Shown piece by piece: positions 17,546 to 27,500 of a stretch of 45,684 bases of DNA. The number at the start of each line of letters is the position of its first letter. The first letter of the stretch is position 1. The translations under genes and the position numbers were made by a program. Source of the stretch: Gammaproteobacteria bacterium (GTDB lineage Bacteria; Pseudomonadota; Gammaproteobacteria; Eutrophobiales; Eutrophobiaceae); NCBI GenBank assembly GCA_022826885.1, contig JAJDUB010000027.1, positions 1-45,684 of the forward strand. The letters run 5' to 3'. The notes under the pieces were generated by a model. The model ran no database searches and was not told the origin of the DNA. It saw nothing but the letters and a program-made list of their open reading frames with translations.

Positions 17546-20111
17546 CCGGAGAATCTTCATCTCCGTTATTACTGACTTCCCCGTAGTCAACGATTCGCTC
17601 CAATCCGGCAAGCGTCTCGCCTTCATTCAGGTTAACCAGTTTCACGCCCATCGTAGCGCGTCCGATAACGGAAACATCGCTGACCGGCATGCGGATCAAG
17701 GTGCCCTGGTCGCTTATCAGCATTATCTCGTCGTCTTCATCGACCATTTGCGCGCCGACGACCCGTCCGTTGCGCTCGTTGGTCTGAATGGATATCACTC
17801 CCTGAACGCCGCGGGCCGTCAGCCGGTAATCTCCCAGGGAAGTGCGTTTACCATAACCATTCTCGGTCGCGGTCAGTACGGCCATACCCTCCTTGACGAT
17901 AATCAGGGAAATGAGCTTGTCATCCGGCCCCAGCCTGATGCCCCTGACGCCTCTCGCCGTCCGCCCCATGGAGCGCACGCCGGATTCCTTGAAACGAACT
18001 ACCTTGCCGGCATCACTGAACAGCATGACTTCATGCTCACCGTCCGTCAGTTCAACATTGATCAACTGATTCCCCTCGGTAAGTTCGATGGCCCTGATTC
18101 CGCTGGGCCGGGCGCGGGAAAAGCTCTTGAGCGAGGTCTTCTTCACAGTGCCGTTCGCGGTCGCCATGAATACGTACAGGTCATCGCTGAATTCCCGTAT
18201 GGGCAGGATTGCATTGATGCGCTCACCCTCACTCAGGGGCAACAGGTTGACGATGGGTTTGCCCTTGGCGGAACGGCTGGCCTGGGGCAACTCATACACC
18301 TTCAGCCAGTACAACCTGCCCAGGCTGGAAAAGCACAGCAGGGTATCGTGGGTGCTGGCGATGAATAGCTTGTCGATGAAATCCTCATCCTTGACGGCTG
18401 TGGCTGACTTGCCCCTGCCGCCGCGGCGTTGCGACCGGTAAACATCGAGAGGTTGTATCTTTGCGTAGCCGGCGTGAGACAGGGTCACCACTACGTCCTG
18501 CTCGGTGATCAGGTCTTCCATGGTCAGGTTCATCTGGTCGTCGATAATCTCGGTGAGCCGCTCATCTCCATACCTCTCCCGGATCTCCTCCAGTTCCATC
18601 CTGATCACCTCCATCAACCGTTGCGGCCGCGCCAGGATATCGAGCAGGTCGCCGATCGTGTCCAGTATTTCCCCGTATTCATTGATTATCCTGTCCTGTT
18701 CCAGCCCGGTCAGTTTCTGCAACCGCATATCCAGGATGGCCTGGGCCTGCGCGTCGGACAAGCGATAGCCGTCGGCGCCCAGTCCCAGTTCTTCCGGCAG
18801 GTCATCGGGCCGGGACATATCGGCGCCGACACGCTCCAGCAGCGCAGTGACCACCCCGGGTTCCCAGGGCGACGCCAGCAACCCGCGCTTCGCCTCGGCA
18901 GGGCTGGCGGAACCCTTGATGAGTTCAATCATCGGATCGATATTCGCCAGCGCCGTAGCTAATCCCTCGAGGATATGGGCGCGGGCCCTGGCTTTACGCA
19001 ACTCGTACAGGGTGCGCCGGACCACCACCTCGCGGCGGTGCCGGATAAATGCTTCAAGCATTCCCTTCAGTGTCATCAGGCGCGGCTGTCCGTCATCCAG
19101 GGCCACCAGGTTGATGCCGAAAACGCTCTGCATGGCGGTGAACTGGTACAGGTTGTTCAGGATGACCTCGGGCACTTCGCCGCGCCGCAGTTCGATGACC
19201 AGGCGCATGCCGTCCTTGTCTGATTCATCGCGTAATTCGCGGATTCCCGTGAGCTTTTTCTCTTTAACAAGCTCCGCGATCTTTTCCTGGAGCCTGGCCT
19301 TGTTGACCTGGTAGGGCAGTTCGGTAACGATTATGGAGTTCTGCCCGTTTTTTTCGTCGGCTTCGATATGTGAGCGGGCGCGCATGTAGATGCGGCCGCG
19401 ACCGGTACGGTAAGCCTCATGGATACCCTGGGAACCGTTGATGATGGCGGCGGTCGGAAAATCCGGGCCCGGTATGTATTCGATCAGCTCATCCACACCG
19501 AGACTCTCATCCTCCAGCAGGGCAATACAGGCGTTGATGACCTCGGTCAGGTTATGGGGCGGAATATTCGTCGCCATGCCGACGGCAATGCCGCTGGAAC
19601 CGTTGACGAGAAGGTTGGGCAGACGCGTGGGCAGGACCACTGGCTCATGTTCCGTCCCGTCGTAATTCGGCGCGTAATCGACGGTTTCCTTGTCGATATC
19701 CTCCAGCAGTTCATGGGCAATCCTGGCCATGCGCACTTCGGTATAGCGCATCGCCGCCGGTGCATCGCCATCCACGGAACCGAAATTGCCCTGGCCGTCC
19801 ACGAGCACGTAACGCAGGGAAAAATGCTGGGCCATGCGTACTATGGTGTCATAGACGGCAGAATCTCCATGAGGGTGATATTTACCGATTACGTCACCGA
19901 CGACACGGGCGGATTTCTTGTAGGGCTTGTTGTAGTCATTGCCCATCTCGTTCATTGCGAACAAGACGCGCCTGTGGACGGGCTTCAGGCCATCGCGCAC
20001 GTCCGGCAAGGCCCTGCCGACGATAACGCTCATCGCGTAATCCATGTAGGATTGACGCATCTCGTCTTCAATGTTTACCGGCATTATCGACCGGGCGATT
20101 TCGTCAGCCAT
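17511..20111 (-). CDS. gyrA: DNA gyrase subunit A
   Basis: 866 aa. It is the breakage-reunion subunit of gyrase. The catalytic tyrosine is in AAMRYTEVR at about residue 123. The quinolone region reads [12 protein letters not shown] with Ser84 and Asp88 (E. coli 83 and 87), the usual susceptible residues. The GyrA box is QRRGGRGKS in the C-terminal beta-pinwheel, which supports a true gyrase rather than ParC. The acidic C-terminal tail ([16 protein letters not shown]) overlaps serC. AGAGAG precedes the ATG. This is the first gene of the long minus-strand run through csiV. Confidence 0.98.
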   Translation of the reverse strand: MADEIARSIMPVNIEDEMRQSYMDYAMSVIVGRALPDVRDGLKPVHRRVLFAMNEMGNDYNKPYKKSARVVGDVIGKYHPHGDSAVYDTIVRMAQHFSLRYVLVDGQGNFGSVDGDAPAAMRYTEVRMARIAHELLEDIDKETVDYAPNYDGTEHEPVVLPTRLPNLLVNGSSGIAVGMATNIPPHNLTEVINACIALLEDESLGVDELIEYIPGPDFPTAAIINGSQGIHEAYRTGRGRIYMRARSHIEADEKNGQNSIIVTELPYQVNKARLQEKIAELVKEKKLTGIRELRDESDKDGMRLVIELRRGEVPEVILNNLYQFTAMQSVFGINLVALDDGQPRLMTLKGMLEAFIRHRREVVVRRTLYELRKARARAHILEGLATALANIDPMIELIKGSASPAEAKRGLLASPWEPGVVTALLERVGADMSRPDDLPEELGLGADGYRLSDAQAQAILDMRLQKLTGLEQDRIINEYGEILDTIGDLLDILARPQRLMEVIRMELEEIRERYGDERLTEIIDDQMNLTMEDLITEQDVVVTLSHAGYAKIQPLDVYRSQRRGGRGKSATAVKDEDFIDKLFIASTHDTLLCFSSLGRLYWLKVYELPQASRSAKGKPIVNLLPLSEGERINAILPIREFSDDLYVFMATANGTVKKTSLKSFSRARPSGIRAIELTEGNQLINVELTDGEHEVMLFSDAGKVVRFKESGVRSMGRTARGVRGIRLGPDDKLISLIIVKEGMAVLTATENGYGKRTSLGDYRLTARGVQGVISIQTNERNGRVVGAQMVDEDDEIMLISDQGTLIRMPVSDVSVIGRATMGVKLVNLNEGETLAGLERIVDYGEVSNNGDEDSPDGAEGGNNPDL

Positions 20112-20159
20112 AGCTCTCTCTAATCAGGCGCATAAACAGGGTTGTTCCCTGCCGGTTTT

Positions 20160-20171
20160 CGGTTGCAACCG
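20160..20171. promoter_or_regulatory. 12-bp palindrome in the gyrA leader
   Basis: CGGTTGCAACCG is a perfect 12-base palindrome 49 bases upstream of the gyrA ATG. Position and symmetry suggest a protein-binding site, but no known regulator is recognised and chance cannot be excluded. Confidence 0.3.
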
Positions 20172-20234
20172 ACTGCTGTTAAAAGGGAGAATTTTACCAC
20201 AAACCAGGGGCCAGAGGCCAGAGGCCAAACATTC

Positions 20235-20277
20235 GGGGTCAGAGTAAGAAATTCGTCAGAATTTTTACTCTGACCCC
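20235..20277. repeat. GGGGTCAGAGTAA palindromic repeat
   Basis: Arms GGGGTCAGAGTAA and TTACTCTGACCCC form a 13-base perfect stem around a 17-base centre that itself contains AAATT and AATTT. It lies between rnt and gyrA, both on the minus strand. It has the form of a dispersed palindromic element and could also act as a transcription-stopping hairpin after gyrA's upstream neighbours. There is no T-run typical of an intrinsic terminator. Confidence 0.8.
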
Positions 20278-20283
20278 ATATAT

Positions 20284-20326
20284 CAGGGGTCAGGGACTGG
20301 ATATGATCCTTGACCCCTAGCCCCTG
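20284..20326. repeat. AGGGGTCA palindromic repeat overlapping the rnt stop
   Basis: AGGGGTCA (20285-20292) pairs with TGACCCCT (20311-20318), and the inner GGAT pairs with ATCC. A second outer pairing, CAGGGG (20284-20289) with CCCCTG (20321-20326), is also possible. It lies 6 bases from the GGGGTCAGAGTAA palindrome and shares the GGGGTCAG start. The rnt stop codon (20317-20319) falls inside it. Confidence 0.7.
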
Positions 20327-20940
20327 TACAACGGCCACAGATTAACGATATTACAGAACAATTCGGCGGTGCGTTCGGCATCGTACAGGGCCGAATGTGC
20401 CTCTTCCTCTTCCCATTCCAGGCCGGCGGCCTGTACCGCCCTGGACAATACGGTCTGACCGTAGGCCAGGCCTCCCAGCGTGGCCGTGTCAAACGTGCTG
20501 AAAGGATGGAAGGGGTTGCGCTTGAAGCCGGAGCGGTTGGTAGCTGCATTGATGAAACTCAGGTCGAACGCGGGGTTGTGTCCCACCAGGATGGCGCGGG
20601 TACAGCCATGTTCTCGTATCATCCTCTTGGTGGCCTGAAAGATATCGCGTAACGCCTCTTTCTCCGATATGGCAATCTCCTTGCGGAAAGGATGGTCAGG
20701 GTCGATGCCGGTAAATTCCAGCGCAGCCTTGTCCAGGTTGGCTCCCGGAAACGGCTGGATATGTTTTGACATGGTCTCCAGGGGACTCCAGACGCCATCA
20801 GGGTCAGTCTGCAGGAACACCACTGCAACCTCCAGCAAGGCATCTTCTGCAGGATTGAAGCCCGCCGTTTCCACGTCCACGACCACGGGATAGAATCCCC
20901 TGAAACGGCCGGCAACCAGGTTGTTCCTGTCAGTGTCCAT
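20317..20940 (-). CDS. rnt: Ribonuclease T
   Basis: 207 aa from the ATG at 20940. RNase T is a DEDD-family 3'-5' exoribonuclease that trims tRNA and other stable RNA ends. Catalytic residues are visible in VVVDVETAGF (Asp and Glu), HNPAFDLSFI (Asp) and HSALYDAERTAELF (His and Asp). The basic NRSGFKRNPFHPFSTFDTATLGGLAYGQTVL stretch is typical of RNase T rather than of the DNA polymerase III epsilon subunit. The ATG overlaps the pyrC stop by 11 bases. A longer frame to 21000 lies inside pyrC and lacks family sequence. The stop codon lies in a palindromic repeat. Confidence 0.95.
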   Translation of the reverse strand: MDTDRNNLVAGRFRGFYPVVVDVETAGFNPAEDALLEVAVVFLQTDPDGVWSPLETMSKHIQPFPGANLDKAALEFTGIDPDHPFRKEIAISEKEALRDIFQATKRMIREHGCTRAILVGHNPAFDLSFINAATNRSGFKRNPFHPFSTFDTATLGGLAYGQTVLSRAVQAAGLEWEEEEAHSALYDAERTAELFCNIVNLWPLYRG

Positions 20941-21970
20941 CAACCAGTTTCCACCGGCACAACTCACCTGCACGGAAGGGAACGAGCGTGGCGCCGGCAA
21001 AGTTGATCATGTCGGGGATGCGCCACTCCTCCCGGCGCAGGCTGATCCTCTGCGTATTCAGGGGCAATCCGTAAAACCGCGCGCCGTTCCTGCTGGCGAA
21101 TTGCTCCAGGGTATCCAGGCTGTTCATGGCATCGAATACTGATGCGTACAACTCGATGGCGGCACAGGCATTATAGATGCCGGCGCAGCAGGGCGGTTTT
21201 TCCTTTGCCTGGGCGCTATGGGGCGCGCTGTCGGTCCCGAGGAAAAATTTCGGGTTGCCGCTGGTCGCTGCGGCAAGCAGGGCCTGCCTGTGCCGCTCCC
21301 GTTTCAGGATGGGCAAGCAGTAATGGTGCGGATTGATGCCCCCCGACAGCATGGCATTACGGTTCAGCATCAGGTGATGGGGGGTAATGGTTGCCGCGAT
21401 CCTGTCCGATGAGCCAATGACGAACTGCACCGCCTCGCGCGTAGTGACATGTTCAAGGACAATCCGCAACGCATCGATGTTCTCAGCCAGGGGCGACAAA
21501 ACACGTTCGATAAACACCTTTTCCCGGTCAAATACGTCAACCCCGGCATCCGTGACCTCACCGTGCACCAGCAGCGGCACGTCTCTTTGCGCCATATATT
21601 CCAGAACCGGCATGACTTTCCCGATATCGGTCACGCCGGATGCGGAGTGGGTTGTCGCCCCCGCCGGATAATATTTGAAGGCATACACCTCACCGGTCCC
21701 TGCAACCCGGTCCACTTCATCCCGAGGAGTATCATCAGTCAGGTACAGGGTCATCATGGGATTGAAGTCCGTGTCATTCGGCAGGCAGTCAAGGATCCTC
21801 TGCCGATACTCAAGGGCCTGCCGCACCGACACCACCGGCGGCGCCAGGTTCGGCATGATTATCGCCCGGACAAAACGGCGGGCGCTGTCGCGCGCGACAC
21901 TTGCCAGCTGCAATCCGTCGCGCAGGTGCAGATGGAAGTCATCCGGCTTTACCAGGGTAATTGTGTTCAT
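20930..21970 (-). CDS. pyrC: Dihydroorotase
   Basis: 346 aa, as in E. coli (348). This zinc amidohydrolase of de novo pyrimidine synthesis cyclises carbamoyl-aspartate. The metal-binding HLHLRDG motif is near residue 14. The bridging carboxylated lysine is in VYAFKYYPAGATT near residue 102, and further histidines are in LVHGEVTD and LEHVTTREAV. The substrate-binding FFLGTDSAPHSAQAKE segment is also present. It is upstream of and overlaps rnt. The leader has no obvious attenuator. Confidence 0.97.
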   Translation of the reverse strand: MNTITLVKPDDFHLHLRDGLQLASVARDSARRFVRAIIMPNLAPPVVSVRQALEYRQRILDCLPNDTDFNPMMTLYLTDDTPRDEVDRVAGTGEVYAFKYYPAGATTHSASGVTDIGKVMPVLEYMAQRDVPLLVHGEVTDAGVDVFDREKVFIERVLSPLAENIDALRIVLEHVTTREAVQFVIGSSDRIAATITPHHLMLNRNAMLSGGINPHHYCLPILKRERHRQALLAAATSGNPKFFLGTDSAPHSAQAKEKPPCCAGIYNACAAIELYASVFDAMNSLDTLEQFASRNGARFYGLPLNTQRISLRREEWRIPDMINFAGATLVPFRAGELCRWKLVDGH

Positions 21971-21993
21971 AATTTGGCTGTTGGTTTTTCAGC

Positions 21994-22023
21994 TTTTAGT
22001 TTTGGCAAAACCGGAAACTAAAA
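21994..22023. promoter_or_regulatory. Inverted repeat between pyrC and the tas-like gene
   Basis: TTTTAGTTT (21994-22002) and AAACTAAAA (22015-22023) form perfect 9-base arms around a 12-base centre. It lies between divergent pyrC and the tas-like gene, so it could be an operator or a palindromic repeat. No regulator is recognised. Confidence 0.4.
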
Positions 22024-22051
22024 AATCGAAACTAGTATATCATTCGGTTAC

Positions 22052-23095
22052 ATGCAATACCGGAAACTGGGACCTACCGATATCGATGTCAGCGTGATCT
22101 GTCTGGGCAGCATGACCTGGGGCGAGCAGAACACGCTGGAGGAAGCCTGTCAGCAGCTTGACTATGCCGTGGATCAGGGCATCAACTTCATCGACACCGC
22201 GGAACTCTACCCCAGCCCCATGCGGGCCCAAACCCAGGGCAGGACGGAAGAACACCTTGGCCGTTGGCTGAAACAGCGCGAGGACCGGGACAAGCTGGTC
22301 GTCGCCACCAAGATGGCCCCCGCGGCGTCCTACACCGGCTACCTGCGCGGCGGGAACAACCGGCTGGACAAAAAAAACATGCGCCTTGCGGTTGACGCCA
22401 GCCTCAAACGCCTGCAGACGGATTATATCGACCTCTACCAGGTACACTGGCCGGAACGGGATACGAATTTCTTCGGCCGGCAGGATTATTACCACGCGCC
22501 GGAAAAGGACGGGACACCCATAGAGGAAACCCTGGGCGCGCTGGCCGACCTGGTTCAGCAGGGAAAAATACGGTATACCGGTGTCTCCAACGAAACCCCC
22601 TGGGGGCTCGGTGAATACCTCAGGCTGTCCCGGGAAGCAGGGCTGCCGCGGATTGTTTCCATCCAGAACCCCTACAGCCTGCTCAACCGCAGTTTCGAAA
22701 TCGGACTCGCCGAGTTCGCCCACCGGGAAAGAGTCGGCCTGCTGGCCTACTCCCCGCTGGGATTCGGCGTATTATCGGGCAAGTACCTGAACGGCAACCG
22801 CCCCCCGGGGGCGCGCCTGACCCTGTTCGGCGCTCAATACAAACGCTATAACTCGGAAACCGCCGAGGAATGCACCCGGCAATACGTTGCCGTCGCCAGG
22901 GATTGCGGCATCGATCCGGCGCAACTGGCCCTGGCATTCGTCAACCGGCAGCCGTTCCTGACCAGTTCGATAATCGGGGCCACCACGATGGAGCAGCTCA
23001 CCGCCAACATCGCCAGCGCCGACCTGAAACTGGACCGGAGCGTACTGAAACGGATAGAGGAAATCCATCGCTCTCGACCCAACCCATGCCCATGA
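22052..23095 (+). CDS. tas: Aldo/keto reductase, Tas-like
   Basis: 347 aa. It is an NADPH-dependent aldo/keto reductase of the E. coli Tas type. The N-terminus MQYRKLGPTDIDVSVICLGSMTWGEQN and the active-site segment GINFIDTAELYPSP (Asp and Tyr) match, with TKMAPAA (Lys) and LYQVHWPER (His) also present. A C-terminal NADPH-binding stretch reads SSIIGATTMEQLTANI. The in vivo substrate of Tas proteins is not defined. It lies 16 bases ahead of purB on the same strand and diverges from pyrC. Confidence 0.88.
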   Translation: MQYRKLGPTDIDVSVICLGSMTWGEQNTLEEACQQLDYAVDQGINFIDTAELYPSPMRAQTQGRTEEHLGRWLKQREDRDKLVVATKMAPAASYTGYLRGGNNRLDKKNMRLAVDASLKRLQTDYIDLYQVHWPERDTNFFGRQDYYHAPEKDGTPIEETLGALADLVQQGKIRYTGVSNETPWGLGEYLRLSREAGLPRIVSIQNPYSLLNRSFEIGLAEFAHRERVGLLAYSPLGFGVLSGKYLNGNRPPGARLTLFGAQYKRYNSETAEECTRQYVAVARDCGIDPAQLALAFVNRQPFLTSSIIGATTMEQLTANIASADLKLDRSVLKRIEEIHRSRPNPCP

Positions 23096-23111
23096 TAAAG
23101 GTAAACAAGCA

Positions 23112-24500
23112 ATGGAATTAAACCAACTCACCGCAATCTCCCCCATAGACGGCCGTTACGGGTCCAGGACTGCGGAGCTGCGCGCCGTTTTCAGCGAATA
23201 CGGCCTGTGCCGCAGGAGGGTTGAAGTTGAAATACGCTGGCTGCAGGCACTTGCAAAACATTCGCAGGTAACCGGCCTGCCCGGGCTCAGCCCGGATTCA
23301 GACCGGGAACTCGAAGCGATAATCCGGGATTTCTCAGAGGCGGACGCCGGCAGAATCAAGGAGATCGAAAAAACCACCAACCACGACGTGAAGGCGGTGG
23401 AATATTTCATTCGGGAGAAGCTCAGAGATAACGACGAGTTACGCTCCATCTCCGAGTTTATTCATTTCGGCTGCACCACGTGGGATATTAACAACCTGAG
23501 CTATGGCCTGATGCTGTTGAAGTCCCGGGATGAGCATTTATCCGCAGGCATAATCCAGATTATTGACGCGCTATGCAGCCTGGCGGAACGCTGGGCTGCA
23601 CAACCCATGTTATCGAGAACCCACGGGCAGCCGGCATCGCCTACGACCCTGGGGAAAGAATTGGCCCTGTTCGCCCACCGTCTGCGCGGGCAGCTTGCCG
23701 GTTTCGGGAAAGTGGCCATAGCAGGCAAGATGAACGGAGCCGTGGGTAATTTCAATGCGCACCTGGTTACGTGTCCCGACGTTGACTGGGTGGAGTTTTC
23801 CCGCATGTTCGTGGAAGCACTGGGCCTGACCTTCAATCCGCATACCACGCAAATTGAACCTTACGACCACATGGCAGAATACTGTCACGCGCTCATCCGC
23901 ATCAACACCATCCTCATCGATTGCTGCCGTGATATCTGGGGTTATATTGCATTTGGCTATTTCCGCCAGAAACCGGTTGCCGGGGAGGTGGGGTCGTCCA
24001 CCATGCCGCACAAGGTGAATCCAATTGATTTGGAAAACGCAGAAGGCAACCTGGGGGTTGCGAACGCCCTGCTCGCGTTCCTGGCAGAAAAACTGCCTGT
24101 ATCGCGTTGGCAACGGGACCTCACTGATTCGACGGTTATCAGGAACACCGGCGTCGCGCTGGCGCATTGCTTGGTTGCTTACCAGTCCTGTCTGCAAGGG
24201 CTGAACAAACTGGAGGCGGATACAGAGAAGATGAACGCCGACCTGGAGGATAATCCGGAAGTACTGGCCGAGGCCATACAGACAACGATGCGCCGGCACG
24301 GTATTGAAAACTCCTACGAAAAGCTCAAGGAACTCACTCGTGGACAACAGGTCACCCTGGCCTCCCTACGGACATTCATTGCAGGGCTTGACCTGCCGGA
24401 AGCAACCAGGGCCGCCCTCTCGGACCTGGAACCCGGGGACTACACCGGCAACGCCGCAGAGCAGGCAGCGCAGATCATTGCCGCCTGGAAGGAAAAGTAA
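23112..24500 (+). CDS. purB: Adenylosuccinate lyase
   Basis: 462 aa (E. coli 456). It cleaves SAICAR and adenylosuccinate with release of fumarate, in purine synthesis. Visible sequence marks are LTAISPIDGRYG at the N-terminus, the TTNHDVKAVEYFIRE segment near residue 88, SRTHGQPASPTTLGKELA, and the fumarase-superfamily signature GSSTMPHKVNPIDLENAEGN around residue 295. purL follows after a hairpin. The tas-like gene lies immediately upstream, so purB may be read from a promoter before or within it. Confidence 0.97.
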   Translation: MELNQLTAISPIDGRYGSRTAELRAVFSEYGLCRRRVEVEIRWLQALAKHSQVTGLPGLSPDSDRELEAIIRDFSEADAGRIKEIEKTTNHDVKAVEYFIREKLRDNDELRSISEFIHFGCTTWDINNLSYGLMLLKSRDEHLSAGIIQIIDALCSLAERWAAQPMLSRTHGQPASPTTLGKELALFAHRLRGQLAGFGKVAIAGKMNGAVGNFNAHLVTCPDVDWVEFSRMFVEALGLTFNPHTTQIEPYDHMAEYCHALIRINTILIDCCRDIWGYIAFGYFRQKPVAGEVGSSTMPHKVNPIDLENAEGNLGVANALLAFLAEKLPVSRWQRDLTDSTVIRNTGVALAHCLVAYQSCLQGLNKLEADTEKMNADLEDNPEVLAEAIQTTMRRHGIENSYEKLKELTRGQQVTLASLRTFIAGLDLPEATRAALSDLEPGDYTGNAAEQAAQIIAAWKEK

Positions 24501-24527
24501 CCCGCATTTCTCACCTGGTGATGCGGG
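24501..24527 (+). promoter_or_regulatory. Bulged hairpin between purB and purL
   Basis: Beginning directly after the purB stop, CCCGCA (24501-24506) pairs with TGCGGG (24522-24527), and TCACC pairs with GGTGA inside, leaving a 4-base TTTC bulge and a one-base loop. It has no following T-run, so it is not a standard intrinsic terminator. It may protect the purB 3' end or modulate purL translation. Confidence 0.5.
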
Positions 24528-24559
24528 CTAAAACTGAGCGAGCTACCGGAGCGGCGGCC

Positions 24560-27500
24560 ATGATGCACAGCGTTCCCGGTCCTGCCGCCTTTTCACAATT
24601 CCGGATCGACAAGAAGCTGGCCGAGCTGGCCCGGATCTTTCCGGGAGTACAAAAGCTGCAGGCGCGTTATGTGCACTTTCTGGAGCTTGACGCCCCCTTA
24701 AGCCCGGTAGAGGAGGCGCGCCTTGCCGATCTGCTCAGTTACGGCCCACCGGCTGATATCGGCGACGTGAGCATACCGGCCTGTGTCGTTATTCCGAGAC
24801 CGGGCATGATCTCTCCCTGGTCCAGCAAGGCAACGGATATCCTGCATCATTGCGGCCTGGCATCGGTAAAACGCGTCGAGCGCGGGATCTGCTGGTTCCT
24901 GGAATACGCACAAGGACTCCTGCCGGACCCGGAACGCCTGGAGCAAATCAGGCATTGCCTGCATGATCGGATGACCCAGTCAGTCATCCGGGACGTCAAT
25001 GAGGCTGCTACGCTGTTTGCTGTCCGGGAACCCGGCAGGCTGGCGCATATCCCTGTCAGCACTGACGGCAAGGCGGCGCTGCTGGAGGCAAATTCAGCAA
25101 TGGGGCTGGCTTTGTCACAGGATGAAATTGATTACCTGCATGAGGCGTTCGGAAGGCTGGAACGCGATCCTACGGACGTGGAACTGATGACGTTCGCCCA
25201 GGTGAATTCGGAGCATTGCCGCCACAAGATATTCAACGCCCGTTGGACGATAGGCGGCGAAACCATGCCGAAAAGCCTGTTCGCACTGATCAAGGACACC
25301 CATGCGGCGCATCCGGGCCGGGTGCTCTCCGCCTATTCGGACAACGCCGCGGTGATGCGCGGCCAGCGCGCCGCACGCTTCTTTGCTTCGCCCGCGGACC
25401 ACAGGTACCGTTATGTACAGGAAGATGTCCATATCCTGATGAAGGTGGAAACCCATAACCATCCCACGGCCATTTCACCGTTTCCGGGCGCGGCCACCGG
25501 TTCCGGCGGCGAGATTCGCGACGAGGCCGCCACCGGCAGCGGGGCCAAACCCAGGGCCGGCCTCACGGGCTTCACCGTCTCCGACCTTAACATCCCCGGC
25601 CTGCCGCAACCCTGGGAACGGGGCGTGGACAAACCGGACCACATTGCCTCGGCCCTGGATATCATGCTGGAAGGGCCCATCGGCGCAGCCTCATACAATA
25701 ACGAGTTCGGCCGCCCTGCCCTGGCCGGTTATTTCCGCACCTTCGAACAGGCGGACGCGGTGTCCGGCATCACCCGGGGATACCATAAACCCATCATGCT
25801 GGCAGGCGGCTACGGCGTTATCCGCCCTCGCCACGTCAACAAAAACCCACTGCCGGCAGGCTGTAAAATCGTCGTGCTGGGCGGCCCGGCCATGCTCATC
25901 GGCCTCGGCGGCGGCGCGGCTTCATCCATGGCTGCGGGCTCAAGCAGCATGGAACTGGACTTCGCGTCGGTACAGCGGGATAACGCGGAAATACAGCGCC
26001 GCTGCCAGGAAGTCATCGACCGGTGCTGGGCGCTGGGCGATGAAAACCCGATATTGTCCATCCACGACGTGGGCGCCGGCGGTCTGTCCAACGCGCTGCC
26101 GGAACTGGTGCACCAGGGTAAAACAGGCGCCGTGTTCGACCTGCGAGCGCTGCACAGCGCCGATCAGGGTCTGTCCCCTATGGAACTGTGGTGCAACGAA
26201 GCCCAGGAACGTTACGTGATCGCCATCGCCGCAACGCATGCGCAACGCTTCGGCGCTATCTGTGAACGGGAACGGGCGCCCTATGCGGTCATCGGCGAGA
26301 CCAATGACAGCGGACGGCTGGTCGTCACCGACAAACTCAACAGTACCAGGCCCGTCGACGTGCCCCTTGACGTAATACTCGGCAAGACACCGGGACTGTC
26401 TTTCAAGGTACAGGCTTACGCAGGCACCCGCGGTAATGGGCAGGTGACAGATTTGAAATCTGTTCCCATAATCGCGTTAGACGAATCCATCGAACAGACG
26501 GGGACAGATTTTAAATCTGTCCCCAAAATCACGTTAGAGGAAGCAATAGCCCGGGTCCTGCAACTGCCGGCGGTGGCAGACAAACGCTTCCTGATTACCA
26601 TCGGCGATCGCAGTGTCTCCGGCCTGGTGGCGCAGGACCAGATGGTGGGCCCCTGGCAGACCCCGGTGGCGGACTGCGCGGTCACCGCCGCCACGTTCGG
26701 CGCCCGCACCGGCGAGGTCATGGCCCTGGGCGAACGCCCGTCCGTCGCCGTAGATAACGCGCCGGCGTCCGGACGGCTGGCCGTGGCGGAGGCCCTGACG
26801 AATATCTGTGCCGGCCGTATCCTGCGGCTGGAGGACGTGGCCCTGTCCGCGAACTGGATGGCCGCGGCTGGCGACCCCGAACAGAAAGCAGCCCTTTACG
26901 CCACCGTCGAAGCGGTATCGGGGCTGGCGCAGTCGTTACGCATCCCGATTCCCGTAGGTAAGGATTCCATGTCCATGAGCGTGGCCTGGAAGGACGGCGA
27001 CAGCGAGAAACGGGTCAGCGCGCCGGTATCGCTGAACGTGACTGCATACGCCCCCGTTGCGGATACCGGGAAGACCCTCACTCCCCAATTGCGGCGAGTC
27101 GAAGACTCCGTGCTGCTGCTGATCGACCTGGGTCTTGGAAAAAACCGCCTAGGCTGTTCCGCGCTGGCGCAGGTCACGCAACTGACCGGCCTTGCCACTC
27201 CCGACCTGGACGACCCGGGTTTGCTGACGGCCTGTTTCAACGGCGTGCAGTTGCTGAACGAAACCGGTTATATCCTGGCGTACCATGACCGTTCCGACGG
27301 CGGCGTGGTCATTACCCTGTGCGAAATGGCGTTTGCCGGCCGCTGCGGCCTGGACATCGAGGTGGAGCATGACGACCTGACGGCCTTCCTGTTCAATGAA
27401 GAACCCGGTATCGCGCTGCAGGTGTGCACGGAACACCTGCGCACGGTGCGGGAGACGCTGTTGCGGTGCGGCCTACCTGAAACTTGCCTGGTGGTGGCCG

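Noticed and set aside
19845-19885. Quinolone-resistance change in gyrA
   Set aside because: The region reads [12 protein letters not shown] with the usual Ser and Asp, so no resistance substitution is present.
24501-24559. PurR operator upstream of purL
   Set aside because: No ACGCAAACGTTTGCGT-like palindrome is present. The only structure is the bulged hairpin.
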